Of a stretch of DNA of 43,805 nt, positions 22,750 to 31,834 are shown piece by piece. The notes below the pieces were generated by a model. That model did not search any database. It saw only the letters and a list, made by a program, of their open reading frames with translations, and was not told the DNA's origin. Each line of letters begins with the position of its first letter. Position 1 is the stretch's first letter. The translations under genes were made by a program, and so were the position numbers. Origin of the DNA: Planctomycetaceae bacterium (GTDB lineage: Bacteria > Planctomycetota > UBA8742 > UBA2392 > JABWBM01); assembly GCA_013360495.1 (NCBI GenBank), contig JABWBM010000002.1, positions 1 through 43,805 of the forward strand. Reading direction: 5' to 3'.

Positions 22750-23919
22750 GTGAACCTGCAACTCATCACCAGTTCCTACCCAAGAAACCCGGCTGACGCC
22801 GGGGATTTCGGCGGTATTTTCGTCCGCTCCTTTGCTCTGGAACTTGCAGCAAGAGGACACAAGGTCATCGTGCAGCCGATTGCTCCGGCATCAAGCGCAC
22901 TCATCCCTGACCCGGGAATAGTGATCGAGCCAATCACCTGGGAAGGAGAGGACAGAGCGCTTGTCGCCATCAATCCTTTCAAACCGCGCAACTGGCTTGC
23001 ATTGGTAAAGCTCTTCACATCGGGAGCAAAGACCATCGCGCGAATGAGCGCGAAACACCGCATTGATCGTGTGATGTGCTTCTGGGTTGTTCCCGGCGGG
23101 TTGCTTGCACGCCGGGCATCTGCAACAAGCGGAACACCCTATGATGTATGGGCCTTGGGATCGGACATTGCCAAGATGCGTAGTATTCCGCTTTTCGGCC
23201 CAGCCATTGTACGGCACGCCGCCGCAGGAGCTGGGCGGCTCTATGCGGACGGTATGGCGCTGCGCGACGAATTTGCCAAAATATGCGGACGCGAGGTAAC
23301 CTTTTTGCCGACGTGCCGGGCCATGCCGGATCCCCAACAGGGCGTGCCGGAATTACAGCCTGCCGGGAAAAAACATCTGATCTTCGTTGGCCGCTACGAG
23401 CACATCAAAGGCCCAGACCTCCTCATCGAAGCCATAGGACTTTTGCGCGACGATATCCGGGAACGCCTCCACCTTCATATGTTTGGCCTCGGTTCTCTCA
23501 AAGAGAGTTTACGGCGCCGGATCAGCGAGCTTCAGTTGGAGGGTACGATTACTCTTGGCGACGCGATCAACGCGCAAGATCTTTCGAATTGCCTGTCACG
23601 ATGCGATTTCCTCGTCGTCCCGTCTCGCAGCGAGAGCATTCCGGTCATCTTCTCCGATGCGGCGCAATTGGGGACCCCAGTTATCGCAACCCCCGTGGGA
23701 GATTTTCCACGTCTGATCCCTCAATACCAGTGCGGCGTCCTGTCAAACGGCGCGGACGCAGCGAGCATTTCGAAAGCCATAGAGACAGCCATCGTGGGAG
23801 AAGATCGCTCGCGCTTCGCTCTGAATATGCGCCAGGTCGCGGATGTATTCTCTATCCGCGCTGCCACGAGGACGTGGCTCGACGCGATCGAAAACGAGCG
23901 CGTTAGCAAACGAACGTGA
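22750..23919 (+). CDS. GT4-family glycosyltransferase
   Basis: 389 aa, GTG start 5 bp after the preceding stop. A GT-B enzyme: the N-terminal acceptor domain begins NLQLITSSYPRNPADAGDFGG, a common GT4 opening. The donor domain has FVGRYEHIKGPDLLIEAI (about 210-227) and the Glu-rich SRSESIPVIFSDAAQLGTPV signature (about 295-314) that contacts the nucleotide sugar. It is the last + strand gene; the convergent CotH gene ends 3 bp after it. It may add the sugar made by this operon. Confidence 0.85.
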   Translation: MNLQLITSSYPRNPADAGDFGGIFVRSFALELAARGHKVIVQPIAPASSALIPDPGIVIEPITWEGEDRALVAINPFKPRNWLALVKLFTSGAKTIARMSAKHRIDRVMCFWVVPGGLLARRASATSGTPYDVWALGSDIAKMRSIPLFGPAIVRHAAAGAGRLYADGMALRDEFAKICGREVTFLPTCRAMPDPQQGVPELQPAGKKHLIFVGRYEHIKGPDLLIEAIGLLRDDIRERLHLHMFGLGSLKESLRRRISELQLEGTITLGDAINAQDLSNCLSRCDFLVVPSRSESIPVIFSDAAQLGTPVIATPVGDFPRLIPQYQCGVLSNGADAASISKAIETAIVGEDRSRFALNMRQVADVFSIRAATRTWLDAIENERVSKRT

Positions 23920-23922
23920 CGG

Positions 23923-26343
23923 CTACTTTGGAAGGCTTTCCGGGTGTTTGATACCCTGACTGTCTTGATGTTGGCTCAGCAAGTCGATCAACGCCTGCTC
24001 TGAATCAACTTCAACCCACGGTCGCGGCTCAATGGGAAAAGCGCCAGAATCAACAGCATCGCGCGCATACCTCGCGGATTTTGCCACATCGAGGCGGCAT
24101 CCCGGGGCGAGGTGAAATGCCGTACCAACGTCGTAGAACACGACGCCTTCGAGCTTGGCAGCACTCGGCCCGCAGTATGGTTTCTTGACGTAGAGCGCAA
24201 CGCCGACGCTGCTCCGCGCGATGCCCGAATGAGTCATGGTCGCATTGGATCCGTCCTTGGACGCCATGCCGATGGTGCAATTCGAGATGAATACGTTCAC
24301 GAGGGTCGTGACCGTCGTTTCGCCGACGCTGATGCCCTTGTCGCCGCAACCCGCGACGAGAAGATTTTCGGCTTCGATAGTCGAATAGCTCAAGTCGAGG
24401 CCGTCGCCACCAACGTTGCGGAAGAGGCAATCGTTCACCCTTCCCGTGCAGCAATCGAGGTCAATGGCGTCCCCGGCTTGATCGGCGAACGAACAATGTT
24501 CGATTGCCACAGTGCAGTATTTCGGGTTGATCCCGTCATCCGCCTCGCCAAGCCGGAAAGTGCAGTGTTCAAGCCGCACGTCGCCGTCATGCACCGACAG
24601 CGAGCCAGTGTATGGCACCCAGCCGCTCCGATCCCCGCGTCCACCGCTCACCGTGCAATGGGTCAGCGAAACGCGCGCTGGCTTGAGGGGCTCTCCCTGC
24701 ACGCCGATCGCCCCCCATTGGGCGGCAGAGGATGGACCGATTTCGATCGGCAAGGAGGCTGTGCCATCCGCGCTCAATGAGCCATGGACGATCAACGAAG
24801 CATCTGCGCCGAGCGTCAGCTTCGTTCCCGGTTGAATGGCAACGCCATATGGTTTGGGTATCCGCAACGTCGAGCCGATATGGACTGCGCCGGGGCCGAT
24901 CACGACGAGTTCGCCTTCCGTTTGCAGTCCAGTAATCGAAGCGTCGAAAACTTCCGCTGGATTCTTTGAGCTTTCGGTAGAAGCAGAAGTTTCCGGACCA
25001 AGCAGATCGAGCAAATACCTAGCGTTGTTTCGAACAGTCCTTTTATATAAATCATGATATTCGACGTGGTGTCGCTGCAAAGGGTTAACGTCCATGGCGT
25101 CACGGATCCCGTCATAAATGGAATCCGCATAAGCCAGCATCGGTTCAAGCCGTTGGGCGCAAAATTCCCTGAGACGGACATCCCGCATGCGCTTGAATTC
25201 CGGAATGTTCAAAAGTTGGCGGGCGAAAGACGTCGGGCTGTCAAATTCGAATTCTCCGTTTCCTCCGCGGAGGGGATAAAAATACACATCCCAATACAGC
25301 GGCTCGAATAGTCCCCGGGCCGGATCGAAATAGAAACGCAGGTTGGTGAACTCCCATGCATGGCTCGAATGCATCAGCGTGGTCAACGCCGCATACCATG
25401 CGAGCTTGTCCATGTCGAAGTAGCGGCTGAAGTGCTCCCACCTGACCTCCTCCGGGGGAAGGTCTCCCGCTTGCATCGCGCTCCAGCGGACAGCCTCGAG
25501 TAATGGGGGGATAATCGCCTGAGCCTTGTCTTGATCGCCGGATAGCGCCTCACCGTAACAATCGACGATGAAGCCCTCGGTGCGTTTCGCGCGGCTGATC
25601 ATCGTCTCGCCCCAATGTTCGATCCCCTGATACAAGCCTGTGATTTCGCCGTTGATTCTCAGGACAACAAAGTTGGCTTCCCATGGGATGCAGCCGTGCC
25701 GGGCAAGCTCTTTGTTCGCCGCGAGGTCAGCGGTCAATCCCTTGTCGTATAACTGGACAAGATTGACTTGCCGGATACCATCGAGCAGGTGCCGGTTGGG
25801 AAAATTGATGCGAAGCGACGGCCCCACCGGGCGAAAATGCAGGCTTGTAAATCCCCGGAGCTTGATCTTGACGTCGACCCATTCGCCATCGTCAAGGAAA
25901 CGGGCATTGACGCTGTCGTGCTGGATTCCAACCTCCAAACCGCGAGCCTCCACGGCCTTCGCCGTGCGCATCAGTTCGTCCCAGCGCTTGGGATCAATCT
26001 GCAGGTCATACACCGGCAACCCAGACCGGGCGAGATCGTCGCCAAGCACGACGCGCTGATAGCGCACGAAGACGTTCCGGGCCATATCGAGTCCGGCGTC
26101 ACGAACGGTCGCTTCAGGGAATGAAAATTGAGGCGCTTCTTTCCGGGCGACCGCCCTGTCTTCCGAATAGATAGTGTAGCGCTGCAGGATTTCCGCGCCG
26201 GCAAGCAACGCAAACACGGCGGGGATCACGAGACATACCGGCAGGAGTGCGCGGATCAAGGAACTCCGCTTCCGGCCCCCCTCCGGATCCACCAGCGCCG
26301 AAACGCTGTCAGGAAAAGCCCCGTTCTTTGGTACCTGTGGCAC
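23923..26343 (-). CDS. membrane-anchored CotH kinase-like + beta-helix protein
   Basis: 806 aa, GTG start. A transmembrane segment at about 29-51 anchors it. Residues about 110-420 form a CotH-type (spore-coat protein kinase fold) domain: VYDLQIDPKRWDEL, VDVKIKLRGFTSLHF, VVLRINGEITGLYQGIEHWG and EPLYWDVYFYPL. Many members have W-D-x-D at the last site; this one has WDVY, so activity is uncertain. Residues about 480-760 are a right-handed beta-helix with short repeats (CTVAIEHCSFADQAGDAIDL, CLFRNVGGDGLDLSYSTIE), a polysaccharide-binding shape. It is last in a nine-gene - strand operon. Confidence 0.8.
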   Translation of the reverse strand: MPQVPKNGAFPDSVSALVDPEGGRKRSSLIRALLPVCLVIPAVFALLAGAEILQRYTIYSEDRAVARKEAPQFSFPEATVRDAGLDMARNVFVRYQRVVLGDDLARSGLPVYDLQIDPKRWDELMRTAKAVEARGLEVGIQHDSVNARFLDDGEWVDVKIKLRGFTSLHFRPVGPSLRINFPNRHLLDGIRQVNLVQLYDKGLTADLAANKELARHGCIPWEANFVVLRINGEITGLYQGIEHWGETMISRAKRTEGFIVDCYGEALSGDQDKAQAIIPPLLEAVRWSAMQAGDLPPEEVRWEHFSRYFDMDKLAWYAALTTLMHSSHAWEFTNLRFYFDPARGLFEPLYWDVYFYPLRGGNGEFEFDSPTSFARQLLNIPEFKRMRDVRLREFCAQRLEPMLAYADSIYDGIRDAMDVNPLQRHHVEYHDLYKRTVRNNARYLLDLLGPETSASTESSKNPAEVFDASITGLQTEGELVVIGPGAVHIGSTLRIPKPYGVAIQPGTKLTLGADASLIVHGSLSADGTASLPIEIGPSSAAQWGAIGVQGEPLKPARVSLTHCTVSGGRGDRSGWVPYTGSLSVHDGDVRLEHCTFRLGEADDGINPKYCTVAIEHCSFADQAGDAIDLDCCTGRVNDCLFRNVGGDGLDLSYSTIEAENLLVAGCGDKGISVGETTVTTLVNVFISNCTIGMASKDGSNATMTHSGIARSSVGVALYVKKPYCGPSAAKLEGVVFYDVGTAFHLAPGCRLDVAKSARYARDAVDSGAFPIEPRPWVEVDSEQALIDLLSQHQDSQGIKHPESLPK

Positions 26344-26373
26344 TTCCCGCGCCTTTCATCTGTGATTCGCAGA

Positions 26374-27093
26374 TCAGCTTGTCGCGTGCTGGTCGGATTG
26401 ATAGAGCGAGAGTTCGGAAACCCCGGCGATGGCGCCGAGGCGTGTTTCGAAGGCCGTCATATCGACCCGCTCCCCCGGCCTCAAGACATACACGTTGGTG
26501 GAACGCGCATCGCCAAAACCTACGATGCGGTTGATCATCTCGAATTCACCGATGCTTGACTTGATCTCGTCTTCGATTTTCTTCGATGTGTCAGGCTTCC
26601 CGTCATAAGTGACGCGCGCCACCACGTCAAGTCGGCGGCGCACCCCGTATCGGGAGAAATGCAGGATCACCATCAGAATGGCGAGGTACACCGTGAGGAT
26701 GATCGACGCGGGATAGAGGCCCGTTCCACACCCCATGCCCACGACCATCGCCGCGAACAGGAACGCGATATCACGAGGGTCCTTCACCGCGGTTCGGAAG
26801 CGAATGATGGACAGCGCGCCGACGAGGCTGAACGCGCGCGCGATGTTGCTTCCAATAATCATCATCACCACGCACGTCGCTATCGCCATGAAGAAGAGGC
26901 TGACAATGTACCCCTGTGTGTAGCTCGTGCCACGGTAGGTGGCGCGGTACACCTGGCACAGAACATACGAAAGCGCAGTTGTCACGATTAACGCGACGGT
27001 GATCCCTTCCCATGTGAAAGTTTCCGGAGCGTCGGGCGGAAAAAGCAGGTCAGTAAAGAAATATTGAATGCCTTCGTTTTGTAACAACATCAT
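26374..27093 (-). CDS. DUF4956 membrane protein
   Basis: 239 aa from ATG 27093, which overlaps the VTC gene's TGA (ATGA) and has AGGGG upstream; an in-frame ATG at 27114 is less likely. Four hydrophobic segments, including GYIVSLFFMAIATCVVMMII, are followed by the diagnostic SLVGALSIIRFRTAVKDPRDIAFLFAAMVVGMGCG stretch of DUF4956. The C-terminal third is soluble. DUF4956 proteins are known to travel with VTC and CotH proteins; their function is unsettled, possibly linked to polyphosphate or envelope phosphate. Confidence 0.85.
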   Translation of the reverse strand: MMLLQNEGIQYFFTDLLFPPDAPETFTWEGITVALIVTTALSYVLCQVYRATYRGTSYTQGYIVSLFFMAIATCVVMMIIGSNIARAFSLVGALSIIRFRTAVKDPRDIAFLFAAMVVGMGCGTGLYPASIILTVYLAILMVILHFSRYGVRRRLDVVARVTYDGKPDTSKKIEDEIKSSIGEFEMINRIVGFGDARSTNVYVLRPGERVDMTAFETRLGAIAGVSELSLYQSDQHATS

Positions 27094-27809
27094 GCCCAAA
27101 CCCCTGAGGTACATGTATCCGCCAAGCGCAGGCGATCAGCCGCCATAACGTACTTCGACAGCGTGCGGCGAGCAAGTTCCAAGTCAACGATAACTCTCCG
27201 CACCCACGCAGGAATATCGCCCTTCGCCTTGATTTCCAGAATCACATGATTGTCGGGCAAGAGCAGCTCCTCGGCATCGTTGACCGTCTCCCTCGACAGC
27301 CGTTGACCCGGAGCAACCGCGATCACGTTCGTATCGAACGTCACCCGCAGATCGCGGTCCGAAGCGCCGCGGTAGGCTTCGCGAAAATAAAACACACCGG
27401 CAGACGGGCGCAATTGGCGCCGTTCAGCCAGATAGCCGAAGGTCGATGATGTCGTAGCTCCCCATGTCGAAGGATCGGCGAGAGCCTGAGCGGGGTTGGC
27501 GACGCGCTCCCGGGTTTTGAGAATGCCATCGTCAACGCGTTGCTTGAGTTCGAGATACACGGGCGCCCGGCCGTCGAAGGACAAGTCGTAGGTGCGAATG
27601 CGCACTTTGTTGCGTACGCCAAACCCCTCGATCTTGTCGTTATAGAAAGATAGCGTCGGTGAATCGTAATACTGGCTCAATACGGGATAGACTCCGTCCT
27701 GTCCTGCGTGCTGGTCGCGCACAAGATACATCCCGCACCGCGCCAGCATGAATTGCCGGGTAAGGTGGGAGATCAGGTACTTCAGCTCTTCTCGTGTCGT
27801 TGACTGCAT
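27090..27809 (-). CDS. VTC-domain polyphosphate polymerase-like protein
   Basis: 239 aa. The tunnel-fold features of the yeast Vtc4-type catalytic domain are visible: REELKYLISHLTRQFM at the start, QYYDSPTLSFYNDKIEG, a basic strand KVRIRTYD, VYLELKQRVDDGILKTR with the acidic and basic residues that hold triphosphate, and a late VILEIKAKGDIPAWVRR. It should make inorganic polyphosphate from nucleotide triphosphate or bind such a chain. It is coupled to DUF4956 and preceded by the CotH-like gene, a recurrent trio. Confidence 0.85.
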   Translation of the reverse strand: MQSTTREELKYLISHLTRQFMLARCGMYLVRDQHAGQDGVYPVLSQYYDSPTLSFYNDKIEGFGVRNKVRIRTYDLSFDGRAPVYLELKQRVDDGILKTRERVANPAQALADPSTWGATTSSTFGYLAERRQLRPSAGVFYFREAYRGASDRDLRVTFDTNVIAVAPGQRLSRETVNDAEELLLPDNHVILEIKAKGDIPAWVRRVIVDLELARRTLSKYVMAADRLRLADTCTSGVWA

Positions 27810-27818
27810 TCAGGGCCA

Positions 27819-28865
27819 CTATCGTTCGAGAGTAGACGCCACGCGACGATAATGCTCGCGCTTTCGCTCGAGCAAAGCCCCGTACCCCGGGGCGGCATGA
27901 ATCACCGCGTGTACCTGCATGGCCAGGTCCATTTCCTTCATGAATGTTTCAAGATCAGCACGAAGCTGTTGGCGTTCATCGTCCGAAAACACTGTCCCAA
28001 TCGGCGTTTCGATGGATACGGCGTCGTTCCAAACCTTGAGGCGCTCATCAATCGTCAGTTCAATCCCACGTCCGAGCCGCAGCCGGTGAATGCCTCGCAC
28101 ATCAACGGGAAGCGGTAGCACGTCACCCCTGCTCATGTTCCGGTCATCGAGAAGCAACGTGACACGAGACTGATCGCGAAGCCGCGAAAGCCATCTCAGC
28201 GCGGGATGAACTGGTTCTTGCGGTACAGGAAATTTCCCTTCCGATACGGCGTCGCCGAGCAAGTCTCCGTCAGCATCGAATTGAACGTTGACTCCGGCGG
28301 CGGTCCCTCCCTCGATGTCCAAAAGCTCGTAATTCTTTGCGCGCCGCCCCGGCTCGATTTCGAAAAACGTCTTAAGGTACAGCCCCACGTACATCCGGTT
28401 GACGAAGAGTTGGGTCCAGTCGCACTCGGGAAGATGAAGCTCCGGGCACGCCTCTCGTACCTTGCCATAGAGAAAGGGGTAGACGAAATCGCTGACGTCT
28501 GCGACAGGCGTAAACAACGCGAAGCCATCCTTCTTCGAGCGCAACAGCCAATGTGGCGTCTCTGGATTCCCGAACGTCCCATAGCGCCAACGGGCCTGAT
28601 TCGCTGGAAGGTCCGATCGGCGGCTGATCGCGAGCTTCCGATTGCCGAAAATACAGCTTCCCGGTGTGGTCTTACTGAATTCGATATAGGTGTGCGGGAA
28701 GTTCCCCGTGGAAGGATCAGGAATATCACCGATCGAAAGATCGAGGTTGCTCAGCCGGCCGAGCGGACTATTGGCGGACGCATACGCCGATAAACCGGCA
28801 GCGAGGAGCAGCGCCAACGCAACTTTGGCTATCCTCGCTGTACTCCATCCGTGTGGCTGATTCAT
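27819..28865 (-). CDS. secreted CotH-like protein (degenerate)
   Basis: 348 aa, ATG 28865 overlapping the previous stop by ATGA. A signal-type N-terminus (ARIAKVALALLLAAGLSAYA) exports it. CotH-like traits remain: GTFGNPETPHWLLRSKKDGF, CDWTQLFVNRMYVGLYLKTF. The C-terminal part is helical and charged. The acidic catalytic patch seen in active CotH kinases is not clear. It probably acts outside the membrane with the CotH/beta-helix protein encoded downstream. Confidence 0.65.
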   Translation of the reverse strand: MNQPHGWSTARIAKVALALLLAAGLSAYASANSPLGRLSNLDLSIGDIPDPSTGNFPHTYIEFSKTTPGSCIFGNRKLAISRRSDLPANQARWRYGTFGNPETPHWLLRSKKDGFALFTPVADVSDFVYPFLYGKVREACPELHLPECDWTQLFVNRMYVGLYLKTFFEIEPGRRAKNYELLDIEGGTAAGVNVQFDADGDLLGDAVSEGKFPVPQEPVHPALRWLSRLRDQSRVTLLLDDRNMSRGDVLPLPVDVRGIHRLRLGRGIELTIDERLKVWNDAVSIETPIGTVFSDDERQQLRADLETFMKEMDLAMQVHAVIHAAPGYGALLERKREHYRRVASTLER

Positions 28866-29089
28866 CGGGATTTTCCGGCTTTCGATCGGGCGTCGGAAAG
28901 CATCACACACAGGTTTTCATTGTACTGGTAGTCCATGTGCATCGCGGTGAGAAAGAACTGCGCGCACGTCACGAACGCAAAACCATCGATGATCAAGGCG
29001 GTCTTCGGTATCTCTACCCCCGAATCGATCCAGAAGTACAGACACCACACTGTTGACGCAAGCATAACCAGACCCGCGAACGCCCCCAT
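28862..29089 (-). CDS. free-standing C-terminal membrane domain of a GT2 transferase
   Basis: 75 aa from ATG 29089 (an in-frame GTG at 29098 is possible). Two hydrophobic helices and the stretch IPKTALIIDGFAFVT, then FFLTAMHMDYQYNENLCV, match the end of the GT2 transferase encoded at 33595-34614 (IPKAALIVDGFAFVT, FFLSAMHMDYQYNEELCV) almost residue for residue. No catalytic GT2 domain precedes it; the frame is bounded upstream by the MBOAT stop. It is either a remnant of a duplicated gene or a separate membrane partner. It overlaps the next gene by ATGA, which favours expression. Confidence 0.7.
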   Translation of the reverse strand: MGAFAGLVMLASTVWCLYFWIDSGVEIPKTALIIDGFAFVTCAQFFLTAMHMDYQYNENLCVMLSDARSKAGKSR

Positions 29090-29155
29090 CGCCAACACAG
29101 TATATCGATGTACCCAACAAAAAAGTATCAGAGTAATGCGACATCGCCTCTCGCG

Positions 29156-30649
29156 TCAGAACTGAAAATAAATGAATTGCGTATCCACATCGAGATAAAC
29201 GAGAATCATGCACACCATGACGGCGACGCCTAGCGTCATCGCCGCAAAGGCGGCAATCCCGATAGTGTTTTGCTTTTCGCGCCATTGATTCAGCCGCCAC
29301 GCGCTCACCATTCCTATGGTCAGCAAGAAGGCCCAAAGGTATGAATAGCCTGCAAGCCGGGAACTCAAAGCCATAACCTGAGTCGATATCCTGTATGCGA
29401 AGGGGTCAAGGATTCGCGCGAACATCTCAAGAGTTTGCTCCACGGACAGGGCACGAAAAGGAATCCAGGCTGCCATGACTGTTGCGAGCATCAGCATCCA
29501 CGCCACTATTGCGTGTTTTTTTGTCAATTCTTGAAGCCTCGGGGAAACACGATAAACGAGAATCACAATACCGTGAAACAGTCCCCACAGAACAAAAGTC
29601 CAAGCGGCGCCGTGCCAAAGTCCCATGATAAGCCACGTGAGAATAAGCGCCCGATTCCATCTCCAGCCGGTAGTCGACTTTTGCCCATGTTCTCCGGCCA
29701 CCCCAATCCCTTCAGTGCTGTGTGTGCCATATTTCTCCCCGGTAAGCGGCAGGTAAAGATAGTCTCGTATCCACGACGACAAGGAGATATGCCACCGTTT
29801 CCAGAATTCGCGTGGAGAGCGTGCCATATATGGCCACTGAAAATTATCTGGAAAATCAAACCCAAGGATTCGCGCCGATCCAATCGCGATATCGGAATAG
29901 CCTGAAAAATCGCAGTATATCTGAAACCCGAAAAGGAATGCGGCAACCCAAATGTCAATGGCCGTAAGCGCGCTAGCATCTTGCGTGAACCAGAAATCTA
30001 CCATTGGAGCGATGTTGTCGGCAATGACGACTTTTTTGAACAGCCCAACAATTACGAGGAGGAGCCCGCTCGAGAACATTCTGGCGTCGCGTTTTCGCTC
30101 GCCCTCAAGTTGCGGAATGACTTCGTCGGCCCGCAGAACGGGACCGGCGATCAATTGTGGCCAGAAACTGACAAAGGTGAAGAACGTGATGAAACGCTTT
30201 GTGGGCTGTATCACCTTTCGATAGACGTCGATCGTATAGCTAATCGTCTGGAATGTGTAAAAGGATATTCCGAGCGGCAAGACGATCGTTAGGCCTGGGT
30301 CGAAATGCGCCATTCCGTCAAGACCAGTCGCATTACCCAAGCTTCTGATATTATCCACAATGAAGTAAGTGTATTTGAAGAATATCAGCAGGCCAATGTT
30401 GGTACATAGACTCAATAGCAGCCACGCCTTTCGAGTTGCGGGCTTCTTGCTTAGGGATATTTTTGACGCGCATAAAAAATCGATCAGTGCAGAAAAAAGC
30501 AAGAGAAGGCCGAAGTCCCACCGCCACATCGCATAAAAGACGAAACTTGCAGTCGCCAAGAAAAACATCCGTGCCCGCTGGGGCAGACTCCAGTGAATTG
30601 CCGTTCCAAACGCCAAAAAAGTTAGGTAGCCTAAACTATTGAAAAGCAT
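29156..30649 (-). CDS. MBOAT-family O-acyltransferase (AlgI/DltB type)
   Basis: 497 aa with about eleven hydrophobic segments. Family marks: LGISFYTFQTISYTIDVYR, FWPQLIAGPVLR, FQIYCDFSGYSDIAIGSARILGF, WKRWHISLSSWIRDYLYLPL and the catalytic His in LIMGLWHGAAWTFVLWG. It moves an acyl, usually acetyl, group across the membrane for O-acylation of a polysaccharide. The SGNH protein immediately upstream is its expected periplasmic partner, as with AlgI and AlgX/AlgJ. Confidence 0.9.
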   Translation of the reverse strand: MLFNSLGYLTFLAFGTAIHWSLPQRARMFFLATASFVFYAMWRWDFGLLLLFSALIDFLCASKISLSKKPATRKAWLLLSLCTNIGLLIFFKYTYFIVDNIRSLGNATGLDGMAHFDPGLTIVLPLGISFYTFQTISYTIDVYRKVIQPTKRFITFFTFVSFWPQLIAGPVLRADEVIPQLEGERKRDARMFSSGLLLVIVGLFKKVVIADNIAPMVDFWFTQDASALTAIDIWVAAFLFGFQIYCDFSGYSDIAIGSARILGFDFPDNFQWPYMARSPREFWKRWHISLSSWIRDYLYLPLTGEKYGTHSTEGIGVAGEHGQKSTTGWRWNRALILTWLIMGLWHGAAWTFVLWGLFHGIVILVYRVSPRLQELTKKHAIVAWMLMLATVMAAWIPFRALSVEQTLEMFARILDPFAYRISTQVMALSSRLAGYSYLWAFLLTIGMVSAWRLNQWREKQNTIGIAAFAAMTLGVAVMVCMILVYLDVDTQFIYFQF

Positions 30650-31834
30650 CTATTGAGCTTCCCCGCTAATGGCCTCATGAATGGCCTGTGCGAGTCGTCT
30701 GTGACCGTAGGATGTAAAATGGAACACATCCGGGAGACCGGCATTAGTAATTCCCCAGTTTTCCTGTGGAACCAGAGATTCCAAGTCGAGGTAGTGGAGT
30801 CCACAGTCAATGGCAAGCCGTTGAACATCTGTGTGAAACTGGTCATACGAATTACGATCGTGATAAAAACGCTGTTCTCCGGGACGGTGTGGCTGCTTAT
30901 AGAGAAGTATCTTGACTCCATCGGCTTTTGCCAGCGACACCAGAGAATTAAGAGCTTCCCAATTCCATAGTTGCTGTTCTTTTGGAATGCTCACAATCGG
31001 GCGGTCAACGATATCGAAGGCTCCTTGGACGATCATTTCGGTCCAGGCGGCTTTGAGCGCCGCCGCCAAACTATGACGGGCGCTATACGCTGGCCATGAC
31101 ACTTCCAAAACGTTCATCAGCGATTCTTCGAGTACTTCCTGCGGCGTGTCCATAGTTGCATTCCGAACAACCGGTGCCGTAGTCGAGGCGCCATCCGCAT
31201 GAAGGGTATCGAGCATATTTTTGACCCCTGCGCCATACATTTTGAGTTGGGAAAGATCGCGCTGATTCACAATGGAAAGAATCTCTGGGCGAACGCCTTG
31301 CTCTTGGAAGTCATCGTAAACTATCGCAACAATCAACCATTCCGGCTTGAATGATGCAGCCCTGACGGAAATGTAGAGGCACAAAAGCTCTCCAATATTG
31401 GCGTTACCGGCGCTGAGTTGTACATAGCGAATTCGTGCATTACTTTCTCCTGCGATTTTATTCGCAATGACGACGGCGAGTTCGTCTCCGGCATTCCATC
31501 GGTTTATCGTGTGGAGCTGCGAAGCGCCAAGCCAAAGAGCTACCGAATGATTGTCCGTATGAAATTTATGGGATGTTTGAACAACTCTACCAGTTTCAGC
31601 CGGTTGAGCGCTCACCTGATACTCATGGAAGTAAGAGCGCTCAATGAGTGTCGAATTGTGGCCGATTCCCTCAGCACGAGGATCGAACCCCTCCACCGAT
31701 AACGCCAGTCCATGAAACAATAAAACACCGAGTGCCATGCCCAAAATCACGATCCAACGGTACCTTTGTTCAGTATTCAGCCCCATGTACTTCATGTTAC
31801 GTTGGATCGCTTCGTCCCGCTCGGACGTTTTCAA
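30650..31834 (-). CDS. SGNH-type partner of the MBOAT acyltransferase
   Basis: 394 aa with an N-terminal membrane anchor (about 28-48: RWIVILGMALGVLLFHGLA). A hydrolase-like core follows: LWLGASQLHTINRW (the block I Gly-x-Ser), a middle part, and DVFHFTSYGHRRLAQAI at the end, giving the Asp-x-x-His of block V. Such proteins complete O-acyl transfer in the periplasm. The ATG overlaps the carbamoyltransferase stop (ATGA) and its stop touches the MBOAT start. Confidence 0.75.
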   Translation of the reverse strand: MKTSERDEAIQRNMKYMGLNTEQRYRWIVILGMALGVLLFHGLALSVEGFDPRAEGIGHNSTLIERSYFHEYQVSAQPAETGRVVQTSHKFHTDNHSVALWLGASQLHTINRWNAGDELAVVIANKIAGESNARIRYVQLSAGNANIGELLCLYISVRAASFKPEWLIVAIVYDDFQEQGVRPEILSIVNQRDLSQLKMYGAGVKNMLDTLHADGASTTAPVVRNATMDTPQEVLEESLMNVLEVSWPAYSARHSLAAALKAAWTEMIVQGAFDIVDRPIVSIPKEQQLWNWEALNSLVSLAKADGVKILLYKQPHRPGEQRFYHDRNSYDQFHTDVQRLAIDCGLHYLDLESLVPQENWGITNAGLPDVFHFTSYGHRRLAQAIHEAISGEAQ

